This document shows positions 16,922 to 25,302 of a stretch of DNA of 64,000 nucleotides, in pieces (the first letter of the stretch is position 1; each line of letters begins with the position of its first letter). Below the pieces are notes generated by a model, which saw only the letters and a list, made by a program, of their open reading frames with translations, was not told the DNA's origin and did not search any database. The stretch is from Planctomycetaceae bacterium. GTDB lineage: Bacteria; Planctomycetota; Planctomycetia; Planctomycetales; Planctomycetaceae. The translations under genes and the position numbers were made by a program. The DNA lies in assembly GCA_021732975.1 (NCBI GenBank), contig JAKFWC010000023.1:186001-250000 (forward strand), read 5' to 3'.

Positions 16922-17335
16922 GTATCCGGACTTGCTAACGACCGGCTGGACATAGGCTTCCTTACCTTCTTTGCTGCTGAGGATGAACGAGCTGGCCAGC
17001 GGTACTTCGACATTGCTGAAAGCCGGGTTTGGGCTTTTCACTGTACGTGCCCAGAGCCAGGCGATCACAGTAAGCTTGTCGCCCTCGTATTGTTTCAGGT
17101 CGGGCCTTTCCTTCACCATTGCCTTCGTGATCTCAATTGGCGGGTAGAGATGGCCGATGCGTTTGAACGCCTCGTCCCGCATCCACTGGCCGTAGCGGCG
17201 CACGTCTTCCGCCAGCCCTGCCGCACCGCTCCAGGTCGTGAGCGCCGTGTTCGCACCGGGAAATACCGGCGACTTGCCCGCGAACTTCGGCGGAATCTCG
17301 ATCATCGCTTTGTTGATCAGCACGGCGACGGGGTT
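16919..17335 (-). pseudogene. DNA methylase (DUF1156/COG1743-like), central fragment
   Basis: Read on the minus strand from 17335, the sequence [60 protein letters not shown] and [19 protein letters not shown] is the middle of a large adenine-specific DNA methylase with an N-terminal DUF1156. It joins CzcB-type DNA at about 16920. Its first residues continue exactly from the point where the plus-strand fragment at 17372-17811 ends (ASDL then NPVAV), so both are halves of one gene that has been inverted internally. No start codon; not functional as it stands. Confidence 0.82.
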
Positions 17336-17371
17336 CGTGGTCAATGCCGACGAGGCAACCCGCGTGCCCAT

Positions 17372-17811
17372 GAGAAAATGCCTGGCATCGGGGCGCACCC
17401 AAGGGGAATACACCTCTGGTGGGCGCGCCGGCCACTAGCAGCAGCTCGAGCTGTGATCTTTTCGCAACTGGTGAACGACCCGGAAGACCTTTGGAAGTGT
17501 CAGAACCCCGGCAAGGAAGCGAACCAGCAGGTGAAGGGGCATTGGACGAAGGCCCGCGCCAGGCTCTTCAAGATCATCGAAGACCTGGTGCTTTGGCAAA
17601 ACATTGCGAATGAAACAGTGTTGAAGCCGGCCCGCGAGGCGATCCGCCAAAGCTGGCGCGACACCTGCGAACTGAACAAGAACCACCCGGACGCCAAGAC
17701 GCTCTTCGACCCGGAAAAGATGCCCGGCCTGCATGACCCGTTCGCCGGCGGCGGGGCGATCCCGCTCGAAGCCCAGCGGCTCGGGCTGGAGGCGTTCGCC
17801 AGCGACCTGAG
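17372..17811 (+). pseudogene. DNA methylase (DUF1156/COG1743-like), N-terminal fragment
   Basis: The plus strand encodes the DUF1156 signature [15 protein letters not shown]-like stretch (here [20 protein letters not shown]), a helical segment, and the SAM-binding motif I region [20 protein letters not shown] ending in EAFASDL at 17811. Complete family members are about 900-1000 residues. After 17811 the DNA is antisense serine-recombinase sequence. The catalytic part of this protein is missing here and partly present, inverted, at 16919-17335. Its start upstream of 17372 is also lost. Confidence 0.82.
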
Positions 17812-18369
17812 CTTGGCGCTGGGGTTGGTGCGGTCAACGTCGTAGCCCAGCATGGGAACCCCGCCGGCCCATTTTCCCTTCCGGCGCTGGGCGGCGATCT
17901 TGTCGCGGATGCGTTCGCCGATGATCTCGCGCTCGAACTGGGCGAACGACAGCAGGATGTTGAGCGTCAACCGGCCCATCGAATGGGTCGTGTTAAACTG
18001 CTGCGTGACCGAGACGAACGAGGCCCCGTTCTTGTCGAACGTCTCCATGATGCGGGAGAAGTCCAGGAGCGAACGACTCAGGCGGTCGACCTTGTAGACG
18101 ACCACGCAGTCGACCTTGCCGGCGGCGATGTCGGCCAGCAGCCGGTGGAGCGCCGGCCGCTCCATGCTGCCCCCGGAGAACCCGCCGTCGTCGTAATGTT
18201 CGGGCAGGCAGACCCACCCTTCGTGCTGCTGGCTGGCGATGAACGCTTCGGCGGACTCCCGTTGGGCGTCGAGGGAGTTGAACTCCAACTCCAGCCCTTC
18301 CTCGGACGACTTGCGGGTGTAGATCGCGCATCGGATCGCGGGCGTCGTCGGTTTCTTGTTGCGGCTCAT
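17812..18369 (-). pseudogene. Serine site-specific recombinase, C-terminally truncated
   Basis: The resolvase/invertase catalytic domain is intact: YTRKSSEEGLELEFNSLDAQ with the catalytic Ser near residue 21, YDDGGFSGGSMERPAL, VYKVDRLSRSLLDFSRIM and LLSFAQFEREIIGERIRDKI. The large C-terminal recombinase and zinc-ribbon regions needed for large serine recombinases are missing: after [13 protein letters not shown] (about 17812) the frame reads antisense methylase DNA to a stop at 17500. The start has GGAGGGG upstream and overlaps the DUF2924 stop as ATGA, so the two genes are coupled. It was probably the integrase of the island and is probably inactive now. Confidence 0.87.
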
Positions 18370-18860
18370 TTGCCCCTCCAGAGTCGGAAGAACAGGAAGC
18401 CGTTCATGTGCGAGCCGGTGACCGCCTTGGCGATGGCCGAGAGCGACTTGTACCGCTCGCCTTCGTACTCGAACCCATCCGCGATCACCAACACGCGGAT
18501 CGTTCGTCCCTTGTACTCGCGTTCGATGCAGTTGCCCGGCGGCGGAAGGCGGGTATCCCGCCCACCGGCCAGGGGGATCGTGTCCGCAGGCGCTTCGTCG
18601 TCCGCTGTCCGATTCTTTTTCTCACGCGGGGGCGTCACGCGAATCTCCGCGTCGTTCGCCAATTCTTCGGCCCGCTGGCGAGCGCGGTCCGTCAGGCCGC
18701 CCTCGGCGTCGGCCTGCAGCCGCCACGCAATACGGCGGATCAGGTAGCGCTTGTGCCGGCTGCGGCACTGCTCGCCGAACACCTCTTCAAAACGCTTGGC
18801 GAGCTGGTTGACCGACATCTTTTCGAGTCGGGCCACCTCGTTGGCCACGGTCGTCTTCAT
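18366..18860 (-). CDS. DUF2924 domain protein
   Basis: The 164-residue product matches DUF2924: VARLEKMSVNQLAKRFEEVF, RHKRYLIRRIAWRLQADAEG, and a C-terminal REYKGRTIRVLVIADGFEYE with YKSLSAIAKAVTGSHMNGF. DUF2924 genes commonly sit directly before a serine recombinase in phages and islands, and their role is unknown; the C-terminal part resembles a DNA-binding wing. The start at 18860 has AAGGAG 8 nt upstream and overlaps the preceding small gene's stop (ATGA), and its own stop overlaps the recombinase start the same way. Confidence 0.88.
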   Translation of the reverse strand: MKTTVANEVARLEKMSVNQLAKRFEEVFGEQCRSRHKRYLIRRIAWRLQADAEGGLTDRARQRAEELANDAEIRVTPPREKKNRTADDEAPADTIPLAGGRDTRLPPPGNCIEREYKGRTIRVLVIADGFEYEGERYKSLSAIAKAVTGSHMNGFLFFRLWRGK

Positions 18861-19054
18861 CGTTGGTCTCCTTGGTGATGGTCCGCGTCCGTCGGTTCGG
18901 TCGGTGCGTCCGCACCACGACCATCGGCAGCGTCCGGTTGGGGTTGGTTGCCGGGCTGCGCCTTCCAGACTCCCGTGCGTTCGGCACGCTGCCGAACACG
19001 AGCCAGACCACGGGCCAGGAGGGCGGCCAGACAACTTTCACGCGATTCGTCCAT
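18857..19054 (-). CDS. Small recombinase-operon protein (65 aa)
   Basis: The 65-residue product (MDESRESCLAALLARGLARV, then a Pro/Asp-rich tail) is not recognised. It is supported by a strong GAGGTGA 3 nt from the ATG, by a 17-nt overlap with the upstream small gene, and by a 4-nt ATGA overlap with DUF2924 downstream. The N-terminal helix with repeated LAALLARGLARVR resembles short partner proteins often found next to DUF2924. It is probably cotranscribed with the recombinase. Confidence 0.6.
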   Translation of the reverse strand: MDESRESCLAALLARGLARVRQRAERTGVWKAQPGNQPQPDAADGRGADAPTEPTDADHHQGDQR

Positions 19055-19289
19055 CGTTCACCTCGCATTCCGGGACTCGCGGGAAGTCGGCGAGACCCAC
19101 GGACACACTGAGCCTCGTTGCCGAGACAACCTCAAGGCCTGTGTGGCGAGATGTTGGAAACTGGCCAAATTCGGCCGATCGCGTTGCGCGGCGGTGACGG
19201 GCCACCCCCAGCGCGAGAATCGCGGCAACCTGGATGCGCCGCAGTTCGGGCGTCAGATCGGAGACCGAAGAAGGAGAGCTGGTCGGCAC
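19038..19289 (-). CDS. Small protein at the head of the recombinase operon (83 aa)
   Basis: This frame has a plausible GTG start at 19289. The stretch SDLTPELRRIQVAAILALGV resembles a short helical motif found in many small genes preceding DUF2924/recombinase pairs, and the end HTGLEVVSATRLSVS resembles planctomycete and proteobacterial island proteins. No ribosome binding site is clear. Function unknown. It would be the first gene of the overlapping four-gene operon running to the recombinase. Confidence 0.5.
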   Translation of the reverse strand: MPTSSPSSVSDLTPELRRIQVAAILALGVARHRRATRSAEFGQFPTSRHTGLEVVSATRLSVSVGLADFPRVPECEVNDGRIA

Positions 19290-19421
19290 GTCGGGTCACC
19301 ATTCCCAAGGGATCAACAGCATGGACGCCAGCGGCGTCCGTCCCTGGGTTATGTATGCCGGGCCCCTTCGGTCCCGCGCGCAGCACTGACGATTTCCTGC
19401 CGTCAAACCGGCCAATTCCAG

Positions 19422-19461
19422 ATGCCACACGGTTTGTGGCAATGCCACACGAGTTGTGACG
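19422..19461. promoter_or_regulatory. Tandem 20-bp repeats, possible operator
   Basis: Two adjacent 20-bp units, ATGCCACACGGTTTGTGGCA and ATGCCACACGAGTTGTGACG, share 15 positions or more, and each has an inverted CCACA/TGTGG-type core (degraded in the second). They lie 133 bp upstream of the head gene of the recombinase operon, where a repressor might bind. This is a pattern-based guess. Confidence 0.35.
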
Positions 19462-19479
19462 CGACCTCTCCGCCGAGAG

Positions 19480-19622
19480 GCCAATACACGCACGCCCTGA
19501 CCTTCTGGCGCGAGATCATCGACCAGCTCAACGTGCTGCGGAACACCCGCGGCATGGTTGTGGTGCTGATCGCGCACTCGAAGGTCGAGCGGTTTGAAGA
19601 CCCGGAATCGTCCCCCTACGGC
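19480..19622 (+). pseudogene. Phage NTP-binding protein, fragment
   Basis: The translated stretch FWREIIDQLNVLRNTRGMVV, then VLIAHSKVERFEDPESSPY, matches the Walker B to sensor region of the phage-type AAA (RecA-like) ATPases found in many prophages and transfer agents. Walker A is missing, and after SSPY the reading passes at about 19619 into a different phage gene. Only an internal fragment of roughly 47 residues remains. Confidence 0.6.
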
Positions 19623-19978
19623 TGGTCACCGACCCGGTCCTGCTCTGCGACATCCTGTTCTCCCTGGTGCAGCCGGAAGCCCAGGCAAAGAACGTGACCG
19701 ATGAAGACTTCGGCCGGGCGCTGGGGGGCGATGTCCTCGACCACGCCACCACGGCGCTCTTGGAGGAACTTGTCGATTTTTTCCCGAGCGGGAAGCGGAC
19801 CGTCTTCCGCAAGGCGCTGGAGAAGCTCAAGAAGCTGGAGGGGATCGCACTGGAGACGGCGACGAAGCGGCTGGAGAGCGACGAACTCGAACGGAAGATG
19901 ACCGCCGCGCTGAAGAACCTCGAAACCGCGTCGATGTCTGGCGACTCGTCTGGCAGCTCGCCGGTGTCGTCGGCCTGA
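19619..19978 (+). pseudogene. Phage tail-region protein, 5' truncated
   Basis: The frame reads RLVTDPVLLCDILFSLVQPE, then DEDFGRALGGDVLDHATTAL and ELVDFFPSGKRTVFRKALEK. Proteins of this pattern lie between tail-tube and tape-measure genes in planctomycete and related prophages and may be tail assembly chaperones (position-based inference). The N-terminus is replaced by the ATPase fragment; an internal GTG at 19667 could still start translation of about 103 residues. Confidence 0.5.
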
Positions 19979-20232
19979 ACCCCGGCCCGTTCACGCTGCG
20001 GGAACTGGTCTGGATGACCGACGCCAAGCAAACGGACGACTGGAACCACACGGCGGCCCTCCTGGCGATGGCCGCCAACACACACCGCGATCCCAAGAAG
20101 ACCCGACCGTTCAAACCCGCTGACTTCCATCCCGGAACCAAACGCACCCAGCGACCGCAAGAACCCAAACCGAAAGTCGACATCACGATCCTCAAGACGG
20201 TCTTTGTGGACCGTGGTCCCTTCCCGAGGTGA
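19930..20232 (+). CDS. Phage protein upstream of tape measure, start unclear
   Basis: The frame encodes VWRLVWQLAGVVGLNPGPFT, LRELVWMTDAKQTDDWNHTA and ADFHPGTKRTQRP, a pattern typical of the small genes placed just before tail tape-measure genes, where minor tail or assembly roles are assumed. It overlaps the end of the preceding gene by about 49 nt. No ATG, GTG or TTG fits the family start near 19930; the first ATG is 20014. The stop is 6 bp before the tape-measure start. Confidence 0.5.
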   Translation, partial: VDVWRLVWQLAGVVGLNPGPFTLRELVWMTDAKQTDDWNHTAALLAMAANTHRDPKKTRPFKPADFHPGTKRTQRPQEPKPKVDITILKTVFVDRGPFPR

Positions 20233-20238
20233 ACCCCG

Positions 20239-21777
20239 ATGGCATCGAGCCAAGGCATCCGCGCCGGCAAAGCGTTCGTCGAGCTGTTCGCCGACGACAC
20301 GAAGCTCGTGCGCGGGCTGAAGGCGGCCGAAAAGCGGCTCAAGGCGTTCGGTGCTGGCGTCCAGTCCATCGGCACGAAGCTGTTCGGCTTGGGAGCGGCG
20401 GCCGTCGCCCCGCTGCTGGCAACAACGAATGTGTTCGCCGACATGGGGGACCAGCTGGCCAAGATGTCGGCGCGGACCGGCATCTCGGTCGAGGCGCTGT
20501 CCGAACTGGGCTATGCCGCCGAGCAATCGGGGGCCGACCTGGAGACGCTCGAAGGGGGCGTCCGCAAGATGCAGAAGTTCCTGGTGGAGGCGGCACAGGG
20601 ATCGAAAGGGGCGGGAGACACGCTCTCGAAGCTCGGCCTGCGGCTGTCGGACCTTGGTCGGCTGACCCCGGACCAGCAGTTCGAACTGTTGGCCGACCGC
20701 ATCTCGAAGATCCAGGACCCAGCGATTCGGGCGGCGACGGCGATGGAGGTCTTCGGCAAGACCGGGACATCGCTCCTCCCCATGATGCAGGACGGGGCCA
20801 AAGGGATCGAAGCCCTCAAGCAGCAGGCCCGCGACCTGGGGCTGGTGATCAGCACTGAGGACGCCAAGGCGGCCGAGACGTTCGGCGACACGCTCGACGA
20901 CCTGTGGAAGGTGATCAAGAGCGGCGTGTTTGCCATCGGCGCGGCGCTGGCTCCGTTGCTCCAAGACCTGGCGACGAGCGCCATCCGCGTCGCCAAGGTG
21001 ACCGCCGACTGGGTCCGGCAGAACAAGGGGCTGATCGTTACGGTGTTCAAGATCGCGGCCGGAGTTGCCGCTGCCGGGGCCGTGCTGGTCGTGTTGGGGA
21101 CACTGATCTCCGGCGTCGGCGCGGCGTTTGGGGTGGCGGCGTCCCTCATCACGGGCATCGGGACGGTGCTGGGCGTGCTGGGCACGGTGATCGGGGCATT
21201 GTTGTCTCCGATTGGACTCGTTTCGGCGGCGGTCGTCGGGTTGGGCGCATACCTCTTGTATGCATCCGGCGTCGGGTCGGAGGCGATCCAATGGCTGGCC
21301 GACACGTTCAACGCCCTGAAGGACGACGCCCTCGCCGCCTGGCAGGGGATCGGCGATGCCCTCGCGGCGGGCGATCTGGCGCTGGCGGCCAAGATTCTGT
21401 GGCTCACGCTCAAGATGGAATGGCAGAAGGGCATCGCGTTCCTGCAAGAGCACTGGATCGCCTTCAAGGAGTTCTTTCTCTCCATCGCCACGGATGCGTT
21501 CTACGGCGTCGTGGGTCTGCTGATCGATGCGTGGGCGGGACTCCAGGTCGCGTGGATCGAGACGACCGCGTTCATGGCGGACGCCTGGACGGTCTTCACG
21601 TCCGGCCTCACCAAGGGCTGGAACACCGCGCAGAACTTCATCAGCAACCGAGAGTTTCGGGCGAGATCGGCCCGGAAAGCCGACGCGGGCGCGCGACTGG
21701 AACGTCGCGCGTCGGGCCGAGACGGAGACTTCGAGACGCAACGAGGTGCTCGAAGTGGTTGCCAGAACTGGCGATAG
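20239..21777 (+). pseudogene. Phage tail tape measure protein, C-terminally truncated
   Basis: Tape measure proteins set phage tail length and help DNA passage. The start (GAGGTGA 6 nt before the ATG) begins SQGIRAGKAFVELFADDTKL, then GDQLAKMSARTGISVEALSE, the usual conserved N-terminal block, followed by two long hydrophobic regions (about 270-345) and TADWVRQNKGLIVTVFKIAA. Homologues are normally much longer. After WNTAQNFISN (about 21655) the composition changes to an Arg-rich tail encoded by non-phage DNA before the stop at 21777. This marks the right edge of the island. Confidence 0.82.
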
Positions 21778-21784
21778 AACGCGA

Positions 21785-21814
21785 AAAGGCCGCCATCCGG
21801 GGATGGCGGCCTTT
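21785..21814 (-). terminator. Strong hairpin terminator downstream of the tRNA genes
   Basis: AAAGGCCGCCATCC (21785-21798) and its exact reverse complement (21801-21814) form a 14-bp stem with a 2-nt nominal loop. On the minus strand it is followed by TTTTCGCG and lies 45 bp after the initiator tRNA, so it is its likely terminator. On the plus strand it also follows the tape-measure frame. A weaker hairpin (GACGGTA/TACCGTC, 21824-21850) lies between it and the tRNA. Confidence 0.8.
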
Positions 21815-21858
21815 CGTGTAACCCGACGGTACGCGAGTTTCGCTACCGTCAAAACAAG

Positions 21859-21932
<74 letters not shown>

Positions 21933-22087
21933 CCATGTTACCGGTGGACTCGACGGGCGTTAACCCAGCGGGTGTCGGTAAGGGAAGTATATCGACCGGG
22001 CCCCCGAAAGATAGTGAGGGGCTTTCGGTTTTCCACTTGAATTGCGAATTCGCCGGGTTGATTCGCTGTAAACAACATTGTATCCAT

Positions 22088-22145
22088 CGTTTGCGTTTCG
22101 CGGCTGCCAAGGATCGCGCACCTTGGCAGCCGCGAAACGCAAACG
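22088..22145. repeat. Perfect inverted repeat between the two tRNA genes
   Basis: Arms 22088-22112 and 22121-22145 are exact reverse complements over 25 nt (core TTTCGCGGCTGCCAAGG) around an 8-nt spacer. It lies 6 bp downstream of the tRNA-Leu gene on its strand, so it could act in 3' processing or termination there, but it has no T-tract. Confidence 0.9.
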
Positions 22146-22151
22146 ACTCAG

Positions 22152-22235
22152 TGCCGAAGGTGGGACTCGAACCCACACGATATTGCTATCACTGGATTTT
22201 GAGTCCAGCGCGTCTGCCAGTTCCGCCACTTCGGC
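22152..22235 (-). tRNA. tRNA-Leu (CAA)
   Basis: The 84-nt sequence gives a class II tRNA: acceptor GCCGAAG/CTTCGGC with discriminator A, D-arm AACTGGCAGAC, anticodon stem TGGA and TCCA around CTCAAAA (anticodon CAA), a long variable arm, and T-loop GTTCGAGTCC. CCA is not encoded. It is 219 bp upstream of the initiator tRNA on the same strand. Confidence 0.93.
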
Positions 22236-22384
22236 TTGAGGGGGAACTCAACATGATGAAGAGGATTGGGCTTCTTCGTCAAGCGCAGTGCCCCGATTTC
22301 GTTCGGCCGGATCGTTCAAACAGTGGAAGGAACGCTTGCCGGTGACAATGACGGTTTCGAGAGGTCGCGACTGTGCGGGTTGTG

Positions 22385-22413
22385 TTGAACTTCATGGTGC
22401 AGGTGTCTAGAAT
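22385..22413 (+). promoter_or_regulatory. Sigma70-like promoter of the nuo operon
   Basis: TTGAAC (22385-22390) and TAGAAT (22408-22413) are separated by exactly 17 nt and match the -35 and -10 consensus in 4-5 of 6 positions each. It is 100 bp upstream of nuoA and the only convincing promoter in the 278-bp gap between tRNA-Leu and nuoA. No riboswitch or attenuator structure was recognised in the gap. Confidence 0.55.
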
Positions 22414-22513
22414 TCCAGCGCTCGCCGGATGTTACGGAACGGATTCCGTCGTTTCCTGCGCGCGGCCTGCATGGGGCGGGCTCATCGCATAAACCCAAGA
22501 TGGTGCATCGGTT

Positions 22514-22891
22514 ATGGCGTCCTATGACGCAATCCTGCTCTATGCCGCGGTCTTGGTGGGCTTCGCGGCGACGAATCTCATTCTGACGCACTTGCTCGGC
22601 CCGAAAAAGAAAACGGCCGTCAAGCAGATGCCCTACGAATCGGGTATGGACCCCGTCGGCGATGCTCGCCAACCCTTTGATGTCAAATTCTATCTCGTCG
22701 CCATCCTGTTCCTCGTTTTCGACGTGGAACTCCTCTTTCTCTATCCCTGGTCGGTGAGCGCTTATCTCGGCACCGGGGGCGTGCCCCTCGCGCTGCGGAG
22801 CACCGTCTTCGGCGTGATGCTCGTCTTCATGGGGACGCTGGCGATTGCCTACGTCTATGCCTGGCGTAAAGGAGTCTTCCGATGGCGGTAA
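22514..22891 (+). CDS. nuoA: NADH-quinone oxidoreductase subunit A
   Basis: NuoA is a small membrane subunit of respiratory complex I, near the quinone site. The 125-residue protein has three membrane segments (about 7-25, 63-84, 92-113). The conserved loop [20 protein letters not shown] between segments 1 and 2 and [12 protein letters not shown] in segment 2 are diagnostic. It is the first gene of the 14-gene operon and overlaps nuoB by 10 nt. The start [10 protein letters not shown] fits the usual length. Confidence 0.96.
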   Translation: MASYDAILLYAAVLVGFAATNLILTHLLGPKKKTAVKQMPYESGMDPVGDARQPFDVKFYLVAILFLVFDVELLFLYPWSVSAYLGTGGVPLALRSTVFGVMLVFMGTLAIAYVYAWRKGVFRWR

Positions 22892-23457
22892 AAGACATTC
22901 CCGACAACGTCTTCATGACGACGCTCGACGCCGCGGCGAACTGGTCCCGGGCCAACAGCCTGTGGCCGATGCCGTTCGCGACCGCGTGCTGCGGGATTGA
23001 ACTGATGGCGACGGCATCGTCCCGGTTCGATTTATCGCGGTTTGGTGCGGAAGTGATGCGATTCTCCCCGCGGCAGTGCGACCTGATGATTGTTGCCGGC
23101 CGCGTGGTGATGAAAATGCTGCCCGTACTCCAACGGATTTGGCTGCAGATGCCCGAGCCGAAGTGGTGCATTTCGATGGGAGCCTGTGCCTGCACTGGTG
23201 GGGTGTTCGATACCTACGCCGTGGTGCAGGGTGTGGATCGCTTTATTCCTGTCGACATGTACGTCCCTGGCTGTCCGCCGCGGCCGGAACAACTCATCGC
23301 CGGGATCATCGCCTTGCAAGACAAGGTCATCAAAACGGGAACCTTCAACGGTCGTGAGTTCGCCAAACGAACCGTGGCGATGGGGCCGCCCCCGTTTGAC
23401 GCTGATGAATTGATTCGCATCCGCGAAGGCAACGAACAGTTGCCGGTGCTCAACTAG
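22882..23457 (+). CDS. nuoB: NADH-quinone oxidoreductase subunit B
   Basis: NuoB carries cluster N2, the last Fe-S centre before quinone. The 191-residue product contains [20 protein letters not shown] with the tandem Cys pair, [11 protein letters not shown] and [12 protein letters not shown], giving the four ligands. It has an extra Cys in GACAC (usually GACAN) and another in KWCIS. The C-terminal extension is short. It overlaps nuoA by 10 nt, typical of translational coupling, and is followed by nuoC 47 bp later. Confidence 0.96.
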   Translation: MAVKDIPDNVFMTTLDAAANWSRANSLWPMPFATACCGIELMATASSRFDLSRFGAEVMRFSPRQCDLMIVAGRVVMKMLPVLQRIWLQMPEPKWCISMGACACTGGVFDTYAVVQGVDRFIPVDMYVPGCPPRPEQLIAGIIALQDKVIKTGTFNGREFAKRTVAMGPPPFDADELIRIREGNEQLPVLN

Positions 23458-23504
23458 GTTGGTTGCCCGCGGGTCATGTTTCGCGATTTGATTTCGAGGC
23501 CAGT

Positions 23505-23999
23505 ATGTCCCATCAAGAACTTCTGCAAACACGGTTTCCGGCAGCGGGACTGGTCTTCAGCGATTTTCGGGACAACCACCGCGTTCAGGTCCCGAAGGAA
23601 CGGCTCGTCGAAGTCCTCACCTGCCTGAAAACCGAAGGTGGATTCGACATGCTGGTGGATATCACCGCGGTCGATTACCTCGAATACGAAGACGCCGATG
23701 ATCGTTTCGGTGTGGTTTATGTGTTGCTCAACACATCGACCGGCGAACGGACGATCGTCAAAACCTTCGTGAATGATCCCGATCCAACGCTGCCGTCGAT
23801 GTACCCGCTCTGGAAGTCCGCCGACTGGACGGAGCGCGAGGTCTATGACATGTTCGGCATCAAGTTTGAAGGCCATCCCGACCTCCGTCGCATCCTGATG
23901 CCCGACGAATTCACTACCTTCCCGCTACGGAAAGACTACCCGCTCAAAGGCCGCGGCGAACGACACAATTTCCCTGTCATCACGCGATCCGAGAGCTAG
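23505..23999 (+). CDS. nuoC: NADH-quinone oxidoreductase subunit C
   Basis: NuoC is part of the connecting peripheral arm of complex I. The 164-residue product has VDITAVDYLEYEDADDRFGV, PSMYPLWKSADWTEREVYDM and the family signature FGIKFEGHPDLRRILMPDE-like stretch (FGIKFEGHPDLRRILMP), ending LRKDYPLKGRGERH. It is separate from nuoD, unlike the fused NuoCD of E. coli. The start at 23505 (MSHQELLQ) is preferred over TTG or upstream codons near 23463. Confidence 0.95.
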   Translation: MSHQELLQTRFPAAGLVFSDFRDNHRVQVPKERLVEVLTCLKTEGGFDMLVDITAVDYLEYEDADDRFGVVYVLLNTSTGERTIVKTFVNDPDPTLPSMYPLWKSADWTEREVYDMFGIKFEGHPDLRRILMPDEFTTFPLRKDYPLKGRGERHNFPVITRSES

Positions 24000-24046
24000 G
24001 TCAATCGCTTCAAGTTTTTCAGGCTCGTGACGCTGCGGAATGTTTC

Positions 24047-25267
24047 ATGCCCTTTCAAGTTTCTGATCTTGCCGAACTCGATGCTCCGGAGAAGGAATAT
24101 CTCTGGACGCTGAACTTCGGTCCGCAGCATCCCGCCACGCACACCACGCTGCGGCTGGTGCTCACGCTCGACGGCGAACGGGTTGTCAAGGCGGTGCCGT
24201 ACATCGGGTACTTGCACAGCGGTTTTGAAAAGCTCGGCGAAGACCTCGACTTCAACCAGTACGTCACCATCGTCGACCGGATGAATTACATCTCGCCGCT
24301 GGCGAATGAAATCGCCTGGCATCATGCGGTGGAGAAGCTGCTCGACATCGAACTGACGCCGCGCTGCAAATACATCCGCACGATTCTCGCCGAAATCATG
24401 CGGATTCAAGACCACCTGCTGAATGTCGGCACGTGCGCTCTCGACCTCGGCGGCTTCACGGCGTTCCTCTACTTCTTCACGCTGCGGGAGCAGATTTACG
24501 ACATCGTCGAATCGGCGTCCGGCCAGCGGTTTCACACGAGCTACACTCGTGTCGGCGGCGTGATGTTCGATGTCGACAACGCCTGGGTCGACAAGATTCG
24601 CGCGTTCTGTAAAGGCTTCCGTCCGGTTCATGAAGAAGTCCACAAACTACTGACCCGCAACCGCATCTTCATCGAGCGCGTGCAGGGGGTCGGCTTCCTC
24701 AGCAAAGAAGACGCGATCAACAAGGGCGTCACCGGGCCGTTGGCACGGGCTTCCGGTGTGCTCCGCGATATTCGTAAAGACGAGCCGTATCTGGCATATC
24801 CCGACTTTGACTTCAAGGTTGTCGCAGCCAAAAGCGGCGACTGTTACGGCCGGTATCTCGTCCGCATGGCCGAGATGATGGAAAGCCTGAAGATCATCGA
24901 ACAGGCGATGGAGAACATCCCTGCGGGTCCGATCAACGTCGATCCCGAAACGAAAGCAGTGATTCCCGCCAAGCCCGCAGTATACCGCAGCATCGAAGGC
25001 TTGATTCAGCACTTCGAAGTCATCATGCCCAACCGTCAGGCAGGCAGTCCGCGGGAAGAAATCTATGCGGCGACGGAGTCACCCAATGGTGAACTCGGCT
25101 TTTACATCGCCGGGGATGGATCATGGAAAGCCTACCGCGCCCGTTGCCGACCGCCGTCGTATATCCACTTTGCGACATTCCCGGACATGATCAAAGACCA
25201 TCAGCTCAGCGACGTGGTCGCGGTGCTCGGCAGCATCAACATCATCGCCGCGGAATTGGACCGATAA
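24047..25267 (+). CDS. nuoD: NADH-quinone oxidoreductase subunit D
   Basis: NuoD forms much of the quinone-binding pocket. The 406-residue product shows LNFGPQHPATHTTLRLVLTL with the quinone-site His in GPQHPATH, GYLHSGFEKLGE, NEIAWHHAVEKLL, GGVMFDVD, and at the end YIHFATFPDMIKDHQLSDVV with the conserved terminal AELDR. Length is normal. It lies 47 bp after nuoC and 35 bp before nuoE. Confidence 0.96.
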   Translation: MPFQVSDLAELDAPEKEYLWTLNFGPQHPATHTTLRLVLTLDGERVVKAVPYIGYLHSGFEKLGEDLDFNQYVTIVDRMNYISPLANEIAWHHAVEKLLDIELTPRCKYIRTILAEIMRIQDHLLNVGTCALDLGGFTAFLYFFTLREQIYDIVESASGQRFHTSYTRVGGVMFDVDNAWVDKIRAFCKGFRPVHEEVHKLLTRNRIFIERVQGVGFLSKEDAINKGVTGPLARASGVLRDIRKDEPYLAYPDFDFKVVAAKSGDCYGRYLVRMAEMMESLKIIEQAMENIPAGPINVDPETKAVIPAKPAVYRSIEGLIQHFEVIMPNRQAGSPREEIYAATESPNGELGFYIAGDGSWKAYRARCRPPSYIHFATFPDMIKDHQLSDVVAVLGSINIIAAELDR

Positions 25268-25302
25268 CCGACACGCCTGGGTGAGACCAACAGGAAGTTT
25301 CG

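Larger units (their letters stand above)
16919..21660. mobile_element. Scrambled phage-like genomic island
   Basis: The span begins inside the CzcB-type gene and ends between the tape-measure remnant and the tRNA terminator. It contains two inverted methylase halves, a truncated serine recombinase in an operon with DUF2924, and fragments of phage ATPase, tail and tape-measure genes. Both gene breaks at the edges and the internal breaks show deletion and inversion after arrival. The initiator tRNA starts about 200 bp beyond the right edge, but no flanking direct repeat was found, so attachment at the tRNA is only a possibility. Confidence 0.65.

Noticed and set aside
19528-21852. 774-codon open frame on the minus strand
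   Set aside because: It lies antisense to the tape-measure and tail remnants; composition is Arg/Pro-rich with no motif, as expected of a high-GC shadow frame.
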